From assembly GCA_039817385.1 (NCBI GenBank), contig JBCBVY010000001.1:372001-436000 (forward strand): a stretch of DNA of 64,000 bases. Direction: 5' to 3'. Each line of letters opens with the position of its first letter. Position 1 is the stretch's first letter. This document shows, one piece after another, positions 29,377-37,712 of the stretch. Made by a program: the position numbers and the translations under genes. The DNA is from JBCBCP01 sp039817385. Lineage in GTDB: Bacteria; Pseudomonadota; Alphaproteobacteria; Rhodobacterales; Rhodobacteraceae. Below the pieces are notes generated by a model. The model saw only the letters and a program-made list of their open reading frames with translations, did not search any database and was not told where the DNA came from.

Positions 29377-29405
29377 CGCCGCTCCGTTCATTCGGGGCGG
29401 CGTTT
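29377..29405 (+). terminator. gltA terminator
   Basis: CGCCGCTCC (29377-29385) and GGGGCGGCG (29394-29402) pair with one mismatch around an 8-base loop, followed by TTT. It lies 23 bases after the gltA stop. Confidence 0.6.
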
Positions 29406-29547
29406 CCATTTGTGCAACAATACAGCGCACTATGCGGCATTGACTGCCGCGCAGCGCGCAAAATTGGGCTTTGCTTGACCGGCGCGGGCCCGCGCTCCTA
29501 CCCTGCGCCGTCTGCTGCAAACCTGTGGGTCGGGGGGCCCTTCTGCG

Positions 29548-30465
29548 ATGCTGTATCTTTCGATTTTGCTGCCTGTTGTCCTGCTGGGTTGGGGCATTTC
29601 CGAACTTGTGAACGATGATGACAGCTCTGACGGCGAAGCGATTAACGGCACGGATGGGCCGGATGATCTTGACGGTCTTGGCGGCAACGACGTGATTTCC
29701 GGCGGCGCTGGCGCCGACAATATCGAGGGGGGCACGGGCGCGGACCTATTGCAGGGTGAAGACGGCGACGATGTGATCGAAGGCGAACAGCAAAACGACA
29801 CGATCAATGGCGGCGCGGGCAGCGATTTCATCCAGTCCGGGCGCGGCGATGATGTGGCCACTGGCGGCGCGGAAGCCGACTGGATCGAAGGCAACGCCGG
29901 TGCTGACATTGTGCGTGGCGATGCGGGCAATGACACGCTCATCGGTGGACGCGGCGCGGATGATCTTGCGGGCGGTGACGGCGATGATCTGATCGTTTCG
30001 GGCGATGTGGCGGGCACGCCTTTGCGGTTCGAAGACCTCAAAAGCTTGCGCGACGGCGCGGCGCTCGCCGATCTGCTCGGTGTACCCGAGGATACCGCCC
30101 TAACCATCAGCGACGACGGCGACGCTGACAGCCTCATTGGCGGCGAGGGTGACGACACGTTGATCTTTGGCGCGGGTGACACCGCCCGCGGCGCAGGCGG
30201 AACGGACACGTTCGTGGTCATGGAGGACCAGGCAGAGGGCGGCCCAGCCACCATCGAGGCGATTGAGCCGGACGAGACCATTGCGATCCTGGCGCGGGAC
30301 GACGGCACCGATCCGGAGGTCACAGTCGAGGCCGAAGGTGAGGATGGCCTCATCTCGCTGGACGGTGTGCTGGTGGCGCGCGTACAGGGCGGCGCGGCGC
30401 TGCAGGCGTCGGACATTGTCCTGCTGGATCCCATAACGGTGGGCGCCGTCGATCCGAATCGCTGA
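29548..30465 (+). CDS. Membrane-anchored RTX-repeat calcium-binding protein, paralog 1
   Basis: The 305-residue protein begins with a hydrophobic segment (LYLSILLPVVLLGWGIS, residues 2-18) and then an acidic stretch. About a dozen RTX nonapeptides of the GGxGxDxxx type follow (for example GGAGADNIEGGTGADLLQGE), which bind calcium and fold into a parallel beta roll. The C-terminal part (residues about 220-305) is repeat-poor and shared with paralog 2 (a DGVLVARVQG motif). RTX proteins normally leave by type I secretion with a C-terminal signal and no N-terminal one, so the N-terminal segment is unusual. A TTGACC-N18-TACCCT promoter candidate lies at 29475-29504. No secretion genes are nearby. 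Confidence 0.75.
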   Translation: MLYLSILLPVVLLGWGISELVNDDDSSDGEAINGTDGPDDLDGLGGNDVISGGAGADNIEGGTGADLLQGEDGDDVIEGEQQNDTINGGAGSDFIQSGRGDDVATGGAEADWIEGNAGADIVRGDAGNDTLIGGRGADDLAGGDGDDLIVSGDVAGTPLRFEDLKSLRDGAALADLLGVPEDTALTISDDGDADSLIGGEGDDTLIFGAGDTARGAGGTDTFVVMEDQAEGGPATIEAIEPDETIAILARDDGTDPEVTVEAEGEDGLISLDGVLVARVQGGAALQASDIVLLDPITVGAVDPNR

Positions 30466-30620
30466 GCTTTTACCCCGGGCGCCTGATTGTCTTCACCGTG
30501 AAAACAAAGGGGCGACCGACCTTCGCATTGGCCTCTTTCAGCGGTTCGAGAACAGGGGTTTTTTGCATTTTTTCAGTGGCTTGGTAGACCTTTACCATTG
30601 TTGGTATCGGAGAATTAACC

Positions 30621-31517
30621 ATGCTTGCCCTGCTGCTGCCCGCCCTTCTCATCGGCTTTGGCCTTGCTGCCCTTATCGGGGACGACGATGACGATATCAC
30701 GCCGGCGCCGGGCGTGGAAGAAGCCGGCGGTCCGGGCGATGACACGCTGGAGGGCGGCGCGGGTGATGACCTGCTGGACGGGCGGGTTGGCGCGGACTCG
30801 CTATCGGGCGCGGGCGGCGAAGACACGCTGATCGGTGGCAGCGGGGTGGATGTGCTCGACGGCGGCGCGGGCAAAGACCTGCTGGAAGGCGGCAATGGCG
30901 ACGATGCGCTCTTTGGCGGGAATGGCGCGGATGAGCTGCGCGGCGGCAACGCGGATGACGCGCTGATCGGCGGGAACGGCAATGATGTGCTGCGCGGCAA
31001 CGAAGGCGATGACGGCCTGTATGGCAGCGCGGGCAGTGACGCGCTTTTTGGCAACGAGGGCGACGATGTCCTCTATGGCGTCGACGTGATCGACGCGGAC
31101 CTGCTGACGCCCGAAGGCGTTTTGGGCGTTGTCGCCGAAGAGACGTTCGAAGAATTCGTCGACATCAATGCCGACCCCGGTGAGGCAGACACGCTCAACG
31201 GCGGAGACGGAAATGACGTGATCCTCGCCGGTAGCGGCGATGTCGTCACGGGCGGTGACGGGTTGGACGATATCGTGCTGGGCCCGTGGGTGACGCCTGA
31301 CGCGCCGGTGACAATCACGGATTTCAATCCGAACGAAGACGTTGTGATCTTTGGCCACACAACCAACGCCCCGCCCAGCGACGTGCGGTTCGTGGTGGAC
31401 GAGAACGGCGACCTCCAGCTGGTCTCGGATAACGGGGTGCTGGCGCGTTTGCCGGGCACGGCGGGCCAAATGGTGACACCCACCGACACGTTGTTTTTCG
31501 TGCGCATCCCGGCCTGA
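30621..31517 (+). CDS. Membrane-anchored RTX-repeat calcium-binding protein, paralog 2
   Basis: The 298-residue protein has the same plan as the gene before it: hydrophobic N terminus (LALLLPALLIGFGLAALI), an acidic DDDDD run, RTX nonapeptides over residues about 40-160, a non-repeat insert, and a C-terminal module with ITDFNPNEDVVIFG and NGVLARLPG. A GGAG site lies 9 bases before the ATG. A 155-bp gap separates it from paralog 1, enough for its own promoter, though none was recognised with confidence. The pair looks like a tandem duplication that has since diverged. Confidence 0.75.
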   Translation: MLALLLPALLIGFGLAALIGDDDDDITPAPGVEEAGGPGDDTLEGGAGDDLLDGRVGADSLSGAGGEDTLIGGSGVDVLDGGAGKDLLEGGNGDDALFGGNGADELRGGNADDALIGGNGNDVLRGNEGDDGLYGSAGSDALFGNEGDDVLYGVDVIDADLLTPEGVLGVVAEETFEEFVDINADPGEADTLNGGDGNDVILAGSGDVVTGGDGLDDIVLGPWVTPDAPVTITDFNPNEDVVIFGHTTNAPPSDVRFVVDENGDLQLVSDNGVLARLPGTAGQMVTPTDTLFFVRIPA

Positions 31518-31521
31518 GCGG

Positions 31522-32301
31522 CTAGCGCCCCTCGAACTGGGCCTTGCGCTTTTCGGTGAAGGCGAGCACACCTTCTTTGAAGTCGCGGCTGTTGCCGCAA
31601 ACGCCCTGTTCGGCGGCCTCAGTCGCAAGCTGTTCGTCGTAGGTCTGCTCCCACGTGCCGCGGATCACCCGCTTGATCGCCTGGTAGGCCAGCGTCGGAC
31701 CGGTGGCGAGCTGCGCGGCGCGGGCGCGCCAGTGGGCGTCAAATTCGTCATCCGGGATCGCGGCCCAGATCAGGCCCCAGTCATCCGCCTGCCGCGCGCT
31801 GATCTTGTCGGCCAGCAGCGCCGCACCAAGCGCCTTCGCCATGCCCATGTTGCGCGGCATCAGGTAGGACCCGCCCGCATCGGGGATGAGGCCAATCCGG
31901 GCAAAGGCCTGGAGGAAATAGGCCCGCTCGGCTGCAATCACGATATCCGCGCTCAGCGCAATGTTGGCCCCTGCCCCTGCGGCAACACCGTTCACCGCGG
32001 CGATGGTCGGCACGGGGCAGGTCACGATCGCCTCCAGCATGGGCGTGTATTCGTCCCGCAGGGTCCGTTCGAGGTCCGCGGTGCCGCCCTTGCGGTCGCC
32101 CAGATCCTGGCCCGAGCAGAACGCCCGCGCCCCCGCGCCGGTCAGCACAACGCATTTGCCTTCGCGCCCGCCCTTGGTCACGGCTTCCTTGATCTCGGCC
32201 CGCATCTGCTGGGTCAGCGCGTTCATCACGTCCGGACGGTTCAGCGTGATCAGCGCAACGCCGTCATCGTCCAGCGCGTAGGTGATGGTGTCGAAGATCA
32301 T
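31522..32301 (-). CDS. Enoyl-CoA hydratase/isomerase family protein (PaaG-like)
   Basis: The 259-residue crotonase-fold protein starts at ATG 32301 after AAGGAGG. The oxyanion-hole segments are AFCSGQDLGDR and VNGVAAGAGANIALSADI; IGLIPDAGGSYLMPR is like PaaG-type 2-(1,2-epoxy-1,2-dihydrophenyl)acetyl-CoA isomerases, in which the acidic residue D acts in catalysis. No other phenylacetate genes are nearby, so the substrate is uncertain. It follows ccmH on the same strand. Confidence 0.8.
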   Translation of the reverse strand: MIFDTITYALDDDGVALITLNRPDVMNALTQQMRAEIKEAVTKGGREGKCVVLTGAGARAFCSGQDLGDRKGGTADLERTLRDEYTPMLEAIVTCPVPTIAAVNGVAAGAGANIALSADIVIAAERAYFLQAFARIGLIPDAGGSYLMPRNMGMAKALGAALLADKISARQADDWGLIWAAIPDDEFDAHWRARAAQLATGPTLAYQAIKRVIRGTWEQTYDEQLATEAAEQGVCGNSRDFKEGVLAFTEKRKAQFEGR

Positions 32302-32381
32302 GGCGGCCTCCTTCATGGGTCCGCCGCACCTTACCCGTCTGACAGCCGGGGCCAAGAGGGGCGCCCAGAAATGACGTCAGA

Positions 32382-32828
32382 TCATTTGTCCAGAATGTCG
32401 CGCAGGCGCGCCTCTTCCTCGGCGCTCAGACCCTCGGGGCCAGTGGCCCGCGCGCGCCCGCGGATGAAGACCACGGCGATGCCCGCGGCCATAATCAGCA
32501 TGATCGGCCCCGCCGCCCACAGCAGCCAGTTGCCGCCTGTAACCGTGGGGCGCAGCAGCACAAATTCGCCATAGCGCGCGACGACAAAGTCCATGACCTC
32601 TTCGTCCGTGTCCCCCGCGACCAGCCGCTCGCGCACAAGGATGCGCAGGTCGCGCGCGAGCGAAGCGTTACTCTCATCGATGCTTTCGTTCTGGCAGACA
32701 AGGCAGCGCAGCTCTTTCGACAGCTCCCGCGCGCGCTCTTCCAGCACCGGATCGGCGAGGATTTCATCGGGCTGCACCGCCCAAAGCGGCGCGGCGATCA
32801 GTATCAGGATCAGGGCGAGCCGCTTCAT
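32382..32828 (-). CDS. ccmH: Cytochrome c maturation thiol reductase CcmH/CcmL
   Basis: The 148-residue protein has a signal peptide, the family motif LRCLVCQNESIDESNA (the LRCxxCQ redox pair that keeps apocytochrome cysteines reduced) and one C-terminal membrane helix. Its start overlaps the ccmF stop (ATGA), so the two form an operon. It corresponds to the N-terminal half of E. coli CcmH. Confidence 0.92.
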   Translation of the reverse strand: MKRLALILILIAAPLWAVQPDEILADPVLEERARELSKELRCLVCQNESIDESNASLARDLRILVRERLVAGDTDEEVMDFVVARYGEFVLLRPTVTGGNWLLWAAGPIMLIMAAGIAVVFIRGRARATGPEGLSAEEEARLRDILDK

Positions 32829-34783
32829 TCCGCCGCCACCGGCTCTGGCCCGCGCCGCCGCGCGCCAGCGGCCACGCGGAAGCGGCGGTCCGACAGGCTG
32901 AGGAACCCACCAAGCGCCATCAGGCCCGACCCGATCCAGATCCAGTTCACCATCGGCTTGATATGGGTGCGGATCACCCAGCCGTTCGGCTGCTCATCGC
33001 CGATGACAAGGTAGAGGTCGCGTTCGAGGTCATAGTCAATCGCCGCCTCGGTCGTGGGCATCTGCGCAACCGGGTAAACGCGCTTTTCGGGCGTCAGCGT
33101 GCCAACCGTCCGGCTGCCACGCGTCACGTCCACAAGGCCGCGGGTATAGAGGTAATTCGGCCCCTCGCCCTGCTCCACGCCGGTGAGCGTCAGCGTGTAC
33201 GCACCAACGTCATACGGCTCACCAATCACAGCGACGCGGATGTCCTCGCTCTCATAGGTAGTAAGGAAGGCGATGCCCAGCATCGTCACCCCCAACCCCG
33301 AATGCGCGACCGCCTTGCCCCAATCCGCCCGCGGCAGGCGCAAGAGGCGCGACGCGCCGGACTTGCCCGTGCGCGTCCACAGGTCCAGCGCCGCGCTCAT
33401 GATCAACCATGCACCAAGGAAGGCGCCAATCGGCCCGCCCAGCGAATTGCCCGTCTGCGCAGCCCAGACGAGGCCCGCAATCGCCACCGCGGCGAGGAAC
33501 ACAAAGCGCAGCGGGCGCATCGCCTTGAGGATACCGGCCCGCTTCCACGGCATCATCGCCCCGACCGGCAGAATAATCCCCAGCGCGATCATGAATGGTG
33601 TGAACGCCATGTTGAAGAAGGGCGGCCCAACGCTGAGCGTGCGGCCCATAAACATCTCGGCCACCAGCGGCCACATCGTGCCGACAAAGACGACGAAACA
33701 GGAGACCGCGAGCAGGATGTTGTTCGCCACAAGCGCGCTCTCGCGGCTTTCAATGCCGAATACGCCCTTCGCCTCCATGATCCCTGCACGCGCGGCAAAC
33801 AGGATCAGCGCACCGCCCATGAAAAAGGCGATGATCATCAGGATGAACACGCCCCGCTCGGGGTCATTGGCAAAGGCGTGCACGGAGGTCAGCAGGCCGG
33901 AGCGGACGATGAAGGTGCCGATGAGTGAGAAGCCGAAGGCAAGGATCGCGAGAAGGATCGTCCACGATTTCAGCGCCTCGCGCTTTTCCACCACGATGGC
34001 CGAGTGCAGCAGCGCCGCCGCAAGCAGCCACGGCATGAACGACGCGTTCTCCACCGGGTCCCAGAACCAAAACCCGCCCCAGCCCAGCTCGTAATAGGCC
34101 CACCAGGAACCGAGCGCGATGCCAATGGTCAGAAACACCCAAGCCGCGAGGGTCCAGGGCCGAACCCAGCGGCCCCACGCGGCGTCAACGCGCCCCTCCA
34201 GCAGGGCCGCAACGGCAAAGGAGAAGGCCATCGAAAGGCCCACATAGCCGAGGTACAGGAAGGGCGGGTGGAAGGCGAGGCCGGGGTCTTGCAGCAGCGG
34301 GTTCAGGTCCTGCCCGTCAAAGGGCGGCACCGCCACGCGCAAGAACGGGTTGGACGTGAAGATGATGAAGGCAAAAAATGCCACCGCGATGGCCGACTGC
34401 ACCGCCAGAACGCGGGCGCGCAGGGTGGGTGGCAACGCCCCCCCAAACCACGCCGCCATCGCACCAAAGAGCGTCACGATCAGCACCCAGAGCAGCATGG
34501 ACCCTTCATGGTTCCCCCATGTGCCGGAAATCTTGTAGATCAGCGGCTTGGCCGAATGGGAGTTCAGCACAACGAGCCGCAGGCTGAAATCCGAGACCAC
34601 GAAGGCCCACATCAGCGCGCCAAAGGCAAAGGCCGTCAGCAGGAATTGCAGGTTGGCCGCGGGCTCAGCGACGGACATCCATGCGTGGTCCCGCCTGGCC
34701 GCGCCGATGAGCGGCACGATGGTTTGCACAATCGCCACGACAAAGGCGAGGATAAGGGCGAAATGTCCAAGTTCGGTCAGCAT
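32825..34783 (-). CDS. ccmF: Heme lyase subunit CcmF
   Basis: The 652-residue multi-spanning protein attaches heme from CcmE to apocytochrome c with CcmH. The tryptophan-rich segment WGGFWFWDPVENASFMPWL and the preceding GTWGNHEGSMLLW are family hallmarks, and the N terminus MLTELGHFALIL matches other CcmF proteins. No ribosome binding site precedes the ATG, and a good promoter would start transcription at or next to the A of the ATG. Confidence 0.95.
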   Translation of the reverse strand: MLTELGHFALILAFVVAIVQTIVPLIGAARRDHAWMSVAEPAANLQFLLTAFAFGALMWAFVVSDFSLRLVVLNSHSAKPLIYKISGTWGNHEGSMLLWVLIVTLFGAMAAWFGGALPPTLRARVLAVQSAIAVAFFAFIIFTSNPFLRVAVPPFDGQDLNPLLQDPGLAFHPPFLYLGYVGLSMAFSFAVAALLEGRVDAAWGRWVRPWTLAAWVFLTIGIALGSWWAYYELGWGGFWFWDPVENASFMPWLLAAALLHSAIVVEKREALKSWTILLAILAFGFSLIGTFIVRSGLLTSVHAFANDPERGVFILMIIAFFMGGALILFAARAGIMEAKGVFGIESRESALVANNILLAVSCFVVFVGTMWPLVAEMFMGRTLSVGPPFFNMAFTPFMIALGIILPVGAMMPWKRAGILKAMRPLRFVFLAAVAIAGLVWAAQTGNSLGGPIGAFLGAWLIMSAALDLWTRTGKSGASRLLRLPRADWGKAVAHSGLGVTMLGIAFLTTYESEDIRVAVIGEPYDVGAYTLTLTGVEQGEGPNYLYTRGLVDVTRGSRTVGTLTPEKRVYPVAQMPTTEAAIDYDLERDLYLVIGDEQPNGWVIRTHIKPMVNWIWIGSGLMALGGFLSLSDRRFRVAAGARRRGPEPVAAE

Positions 34784-34789
34784 GGCTAA

Positions 34790-34818
34790 GGTATAGTTGC
34801 GCCAGCGCCCCCTGCCAA
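34790..34818 (-). promoter_or_regulatory. ccmF promoter, apparently leaderless
   Basis: On the minus strand TTGGCA (34813-34818), a 17-base spacer and TATACC (34790-34795) form a good sigma70-type promoter. The expected start site, about seven bases past the -10, falls at 34783, which is the A of the ccmF ATG. Confidence 0.6.
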
Positions 34819-34837
34819 TGCAAACCGATGTTATGTC

Positions 34838-34873
34838 GCAGGCCCAAAAACCGACACGGTTTTCGGGCCCTGC
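34838..34873 (-). terminator. Long hairpin between the holin gene and ccmF
   Basis: A stem of about 15 pairs with a 3-base loop: GCA/TGC, GGCCC/GGGCC and AAAACCG/CGGTTTT pair in order with small bulges. It separates the lysis genes from ccmF and probably ends the upstream transcript; the ccmF promoter lies just beyond it. Confidence 0.55.
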
Positions 34874-34916
34874 ATTTCAACGAAGTGGCGTGGAAAACCG
34901 CGCCGGCTGTCCCGTG

Positions 34917-35483
34917 TCAGGCCGCGCGCCTCCACGCCTCCAGCGCGGCATTGCTGTCGGGCGCGATTGCCGCCACGCTCAGCCGTGTATCGGGGCCGGT
35001 ATCCGCCGCGCCGATGCTGCCGGCACGCAGCGCGCGCAAAGCTTTGATGTTCTCGATCACCGCGGGCACGCGCGCCATTGTTCCAACAATCTCGCGCTGG
35101 AACTCTTGGCTTTTGACCTGATGACGCGCGCCGAAATAGAAGCTGACGATCACGCCCAGCAGCCACCACAGCGGCTCCGGCACCAGCGCGATGCCCTGCA
35201 TCCGCTCGGAAAACCACAAGGGATCAATCATCGCCATGACAAAGAGGCCAAGCGTGCCAAGCGCCAACGCGGGGCGCGGCAGCCGGTTCACCCCGTCCAT
35301 GAACCGATCAAAGCCGCCCCGGCGCGGCACCGCATATTCCTCGCCATATTGCGCCATCGCCTGAACCTGAATGTCGGAGGCGCGCGCGGCACCTTTCTCC
35401 GTGTTTTCGCGGAACACTTCGGCCGTTTCGCGCACAACATTGCGCCCACCGCCAAAAAGCGCCTCAAAAATGCGTTCGATCAT
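34917..35483 (-). CDS. Holin family protein (GTA-lysis type)
   Basis: About 188 residues (MIERIFEALFGG...); ATG 35483 overlaps the muramidase stop as ATGA, and another ATG six bases upstream is possible. A central pair of hydrophobic segments is visible (ALALGTLGLFVMAMIDPLWF and LWWLLGVIVSFYFGARH). This matches the holin family paired with GH108 muramidases in Rhodobacterales. In Rhodobacter capsulatus such a pair (rcc00555/rcc00556, from memory) releases gene transfer agents by lysis. It would open the inner membrane to let the muramidase out. Confidence 0.75.
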   Translation of the reverse strand: MIERIFEALFGGGRNVVRETAEVFRENTEKGAARASDIQVQAMAQYGEEYAVPRRGGFDRFMDGVNRLPRPALALGTLGLFVMAMIDPLWFSERMQGIALVPEPLWWLLGVIVSFYFGARHQVKSQEFQREIVGTMARVPAVIENIKALRALRAGSIGAADTGPDTRLSVAAIAPDSNAALEAWRRAA

Positions 35484-36091
35484 GCCCATCCTGCGACCCT
35501 CTTTTGAAACTCAGCTTCACTCAGGTGATAGCGCGGCGCGATGAACTCTTCGGCACGGCGGATCCAGCCGCCCTTGCCCCCCGCGCGGGTGCGCGCGAAT
35601 TTGCGGCTGGCCGGGCGCCGGTCCGCGATGCGGAAATAGTAATTCCGCCGGGCAATCCCGTATGCGTCCACCATATGGTCTGGCGCCGCTTGCCATGCCG
35701 CCTGCGCTGCGCCGATGCTTTGCGGGCCAAGCGCGCCATCAACGGCGACGTCATGCCCCATCTGGCGCAGCAGCCGTTGCAGGATCTTCACCGCATTGCC
35801 GCCCGCGTTCACGTACATGTCAAAGACCGTCGCGTGCAGCGCGCGAGGCAGTTCCGCAATCAGCGGGCGCTCGAAATAGTGCGTGATGAAGATGTCGATC
35901 GCCTGATCGCGCGTCAGGGCCTTCACATCATCGACCGCCACGCGCCCGTCACCGGTCAGGTCAAGGCCCAGCCGCCGCATCGTGTGGATTGTCACGCCGT
36001 AATTCGTCGCGCCGCCCGGATCGTCGGGATCGTTCACGTAGCCGCCTTCGCGGTGCACGATCTCGCGCGCGATGTCCCTGACCGTTTGCAT
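35480..36091 (-). CDS. Holin-associated N-acetylmuramidase (GH108-type endolysin)
   Basis: The 203-residue protein has the GH108 active-site region HREGGYVNDPDDPGGATNYG, where the Glu is catalytic, and a C-terminal peptidoglycan-binding-like part (GALGPQSIGAAQ). It has no signal peptide, so it needs the adjacent holin to reach the wall. GGAGG precedes the start. It is coupled to the holin gene by ATGA. No phage genes surround it; it is embedded between ccmE and ccmF. A CtrA-like site lies 48 bases upstream of the start. Confidence 0.85.
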   Translation of the reverse strand: MQTVRDIAREIVHREGGYVNDPDDPGGATNYGVTIHTMRRLGLDLTGDGRVAVDDVKALTRDQAIDIFITHYFERPLIAELPRALHATVFDMYVNAGGNAVKILQRLLRQMGHDVAVDGALGPQSIGAAQAAWQAAPDHMVDAYGIARRNYYFRIADRRPASRKFARTRAGGKGGWIRRAEEFIAPRYHLSEAEFQKRVAGWA

Positions 36092-36138
36092 TCAAGCCTC
36101 CGCTTTTGCCGTGAACGGGGGATGAATGCATGGCGCGT

Positions 36139-36156
36139 GGTTAACGCCCCTTAACC
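36139..36156 (-). promoter_or_regulatory. CtrA-like palindrome upstream of the muramidase gene
   Basis: GGTTAA-CGCCCC-TTAACC is a perfect inverted repeat. It carries TTAA-N6-TTAA, one base shorter than the CtrA consensus TTAA-N7-TTAA. It lies 48-65 bases upstream of the muramidase ATG. Confidence 0.4.
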
Positions 36157-36166
36157 GGCGCGCACG

Positions 36167-36607
36167 CTACTCTGAGGGCTTGTAGACGCCTTGCGCCTTG
36201 AGCGCATCGACAACCTCGGCGGGCATGTAGGTCTCGTCGTGCTTGGCGAGGATTTCTGTCGCGCGAAACACGCCGTCCACGTAATTGCCGGTGCCAACCA
36301 TGCCCTGGTTTTCTTCGAACAGGTCCGGCAACACGCCCGCATAGACCACCGGCACCGTGGCCCCGCCATCGGTCACCTCAAAGCGGACCTCAGTCCCCTG
36401 CCCGCGCACGATGGAGCCTTCAGCGACCAAGCCGCCAATGCGAAACGTCTCCTCCGGACCGGGCGGTGCGGCGATGATCTCGGACGGGGCGCGAAAAAAG
36501 TTGATGCCGTCGCGAAAGGCGTAGCCGATCAGGACCGTCGAGATGGTCAGCGCCACAAAGGCCAGCGCAATGACTTGGATACGGCGTTGTTTCTTCAGGC
36601 TTTTCAC
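36167..36607 (-). CDS. ccmE: Heme chaperone CcmE
   Basis: The 146-residue protein has a cytoplasmic Lys/Arg-rich start, one membrane anchor (VIALAFVALTISTVLIGYAF) and a periplasmic OB-fold. The heme-binding histidine is in ILAKHDETYMP (HxxxY motif). AGGAG precedes the start. It is 49 bases downstream of argC. Confidence 0.95.
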   Translation of the reverse strand: MKSLKKQRRIQVIALAFVALTISTVLIGYAFRDGINFFRAPSEIIAAPPGPEETFRIGGLVAEGSIVRGQGTEVRFEVTDGGATVPVVYAGVLPDLFEENQGMVGTGNYVDGVFRATEILAKHDETYMPAEVVDALKAQGVYKPSE

Positions 36608-36626
36608 GTCACATCTCCTCCCGCCC

Positions 36627-36650
36627 GAGATTATTCGTACGAATAATCTC
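36627..36650. repeat. Perfect 24-bp palindrome, AGATT-type hairpin
   Basis: GAGATTATTCGT is followed directly by its exact reverse complement. It lies between the argC stop and the ccmE ribosome binding site. It resembles the AGATT...AATCT hairpins in the long elements at 3421 and 47985 and the one at 58588. Confidence 0.65.
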
Positions 36651-36656
36651 AGCCCG

Positions 36657-37685
36657 TCACGGAAACAGTGGGGCGATCATCAGCCCCTCGGTTTCATTCT
36701 CACCTAACATCAGATTGGCATTTTGCAACGCCTGCCCAGATGAGCCCTTTGTCAGGTTGTCCAAGGCTGCCACGACGATGGCGCGGCCTTCAATGCGGTC
36801 GCCGGTCACACCGATATGCACGAAATTGCTGCCCCGCACGTGGTGGGTGGACGGGGTTTCGCCAAAGGGCAGAACCTCTACAAACACCTCATCCGCGTAG
36901 GCCTTCGCAAGGGTCTGGTGCACCGTGCGCGCATCGCCGGACACGTAAGCGGTCAGCAGAATACCCCGGTTTGCGGGCATCAGGTGCGGGGTGAACTGGA
37001 CCTTTACCTCACGCCCCGCAATCGCGCTGAATTCCTGATCGAACTCGCCCAGATGCCGGTGCGTGCTGCCAACCGCGTAGGCGTGATAGCCCTCTGACAG
37101 TTCCGCGTGCAGCAGGTTTTCCTTCAGGCTGCGCCCTGCCCCCGACACCGCGCATTTCATGTCGAGGATAATGTCATCAAGGCCAATCACCCCCGCCTCG
37201 ATCAGCGGGCGGATCGCGAACTGCCCCGTCGCCGCGTTGCACCCCGTGCCCGCGACCAGCCGTGCACCGCGGATGGCCTCCCGGTAGAACTCGGTCAGGC
37301 CATAAACCGCCTCGCCCTGCATCTCTACCGCGCTGTGCGGATTGCCGTACCACTTGGCATAGGCTTCCGGGTCGCGCAGCCGGAAATCGGCGCTGAGGTC
37401 CACGATCTTCAGATCGCGCGGCAGGCCGGAGATGACCTCTTGGCTCGTTTTGTGCGGCAGCGCGCAGAAGGCCAGATCAATGCCCGCCCAGTCGATCTGG
37501 TCAAAGGCCACCATATCCGGCAGGTCCAGGTGGCGCAGGTGCGGATAGACCTGTGCAAGGCTTTGTCCCGCCTTGGAATGCGCCCCCAAAGCCTTGATGT
37601 CAAACGTGGAATGGCCAGAGATGAGCCGGATCAACTCGGCACCGGTATAGCCCGATGCGCCAAGGATCGCGATGGAATGTGTCAT
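36657..37685 (-). CDS. argC: N-acetyl-gamma-glutamyl-phosphate reductase
   Basis: The 342-residue arginine synthesis enzyme has the NAD(P)-binding GASGYTGAELIRL, the catalytic cysteine in VAGTGCNAATGQF and the catalytic-histidine region HLMPANRGIL. Length and motifs are normal. Confidence 0.96.
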   Translation of the reverse strand: MTHSIAILGASGYTGAELIRLISGHSTFDIKALGAHSKAGQSLAQVYPHLRHLDLPDMVAFDQIDWAGIDLAFCALPHKTSQEVISGLPRDLKIVDLSADFRLRDPEAYAKWYGNPHSAVEMQGEAVYGLTEFYREAIRGARLVAGTGCNAATGQFAIRPLIEAGVIGLDDIILDMKCAVSGAGRSLKENLLHAELSEGYHAYAVGSTHRHLGEFDQEFSAIAGREVKVQFTPHLMPANRGILLTAYVSGDARTVHQTLAKAYADEVFVEVLPFGETPSTHHVRGSNFVHIGVTGDRIEGRAIVVAALDNLTKGSSGQALQNANLMLGENETEGLMIAPLFP

Positions 37686-37712
37686 GTGTCGTCTCGTGTG
37701 CGGAAGGTCAGG

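Noticed and set aside
29548..31517. Long minus-strand Ser/Pro-rich frames opposite the RTX genes
   Set aside because: They arise from the complement of the repeated GGxGxD codons and have no independent support.
34917..36091. Prophage remnant
   Set aside because: Only lysis genes are present; no integrase, terminase, capsid or tail genes and no attachment repeats surround them.
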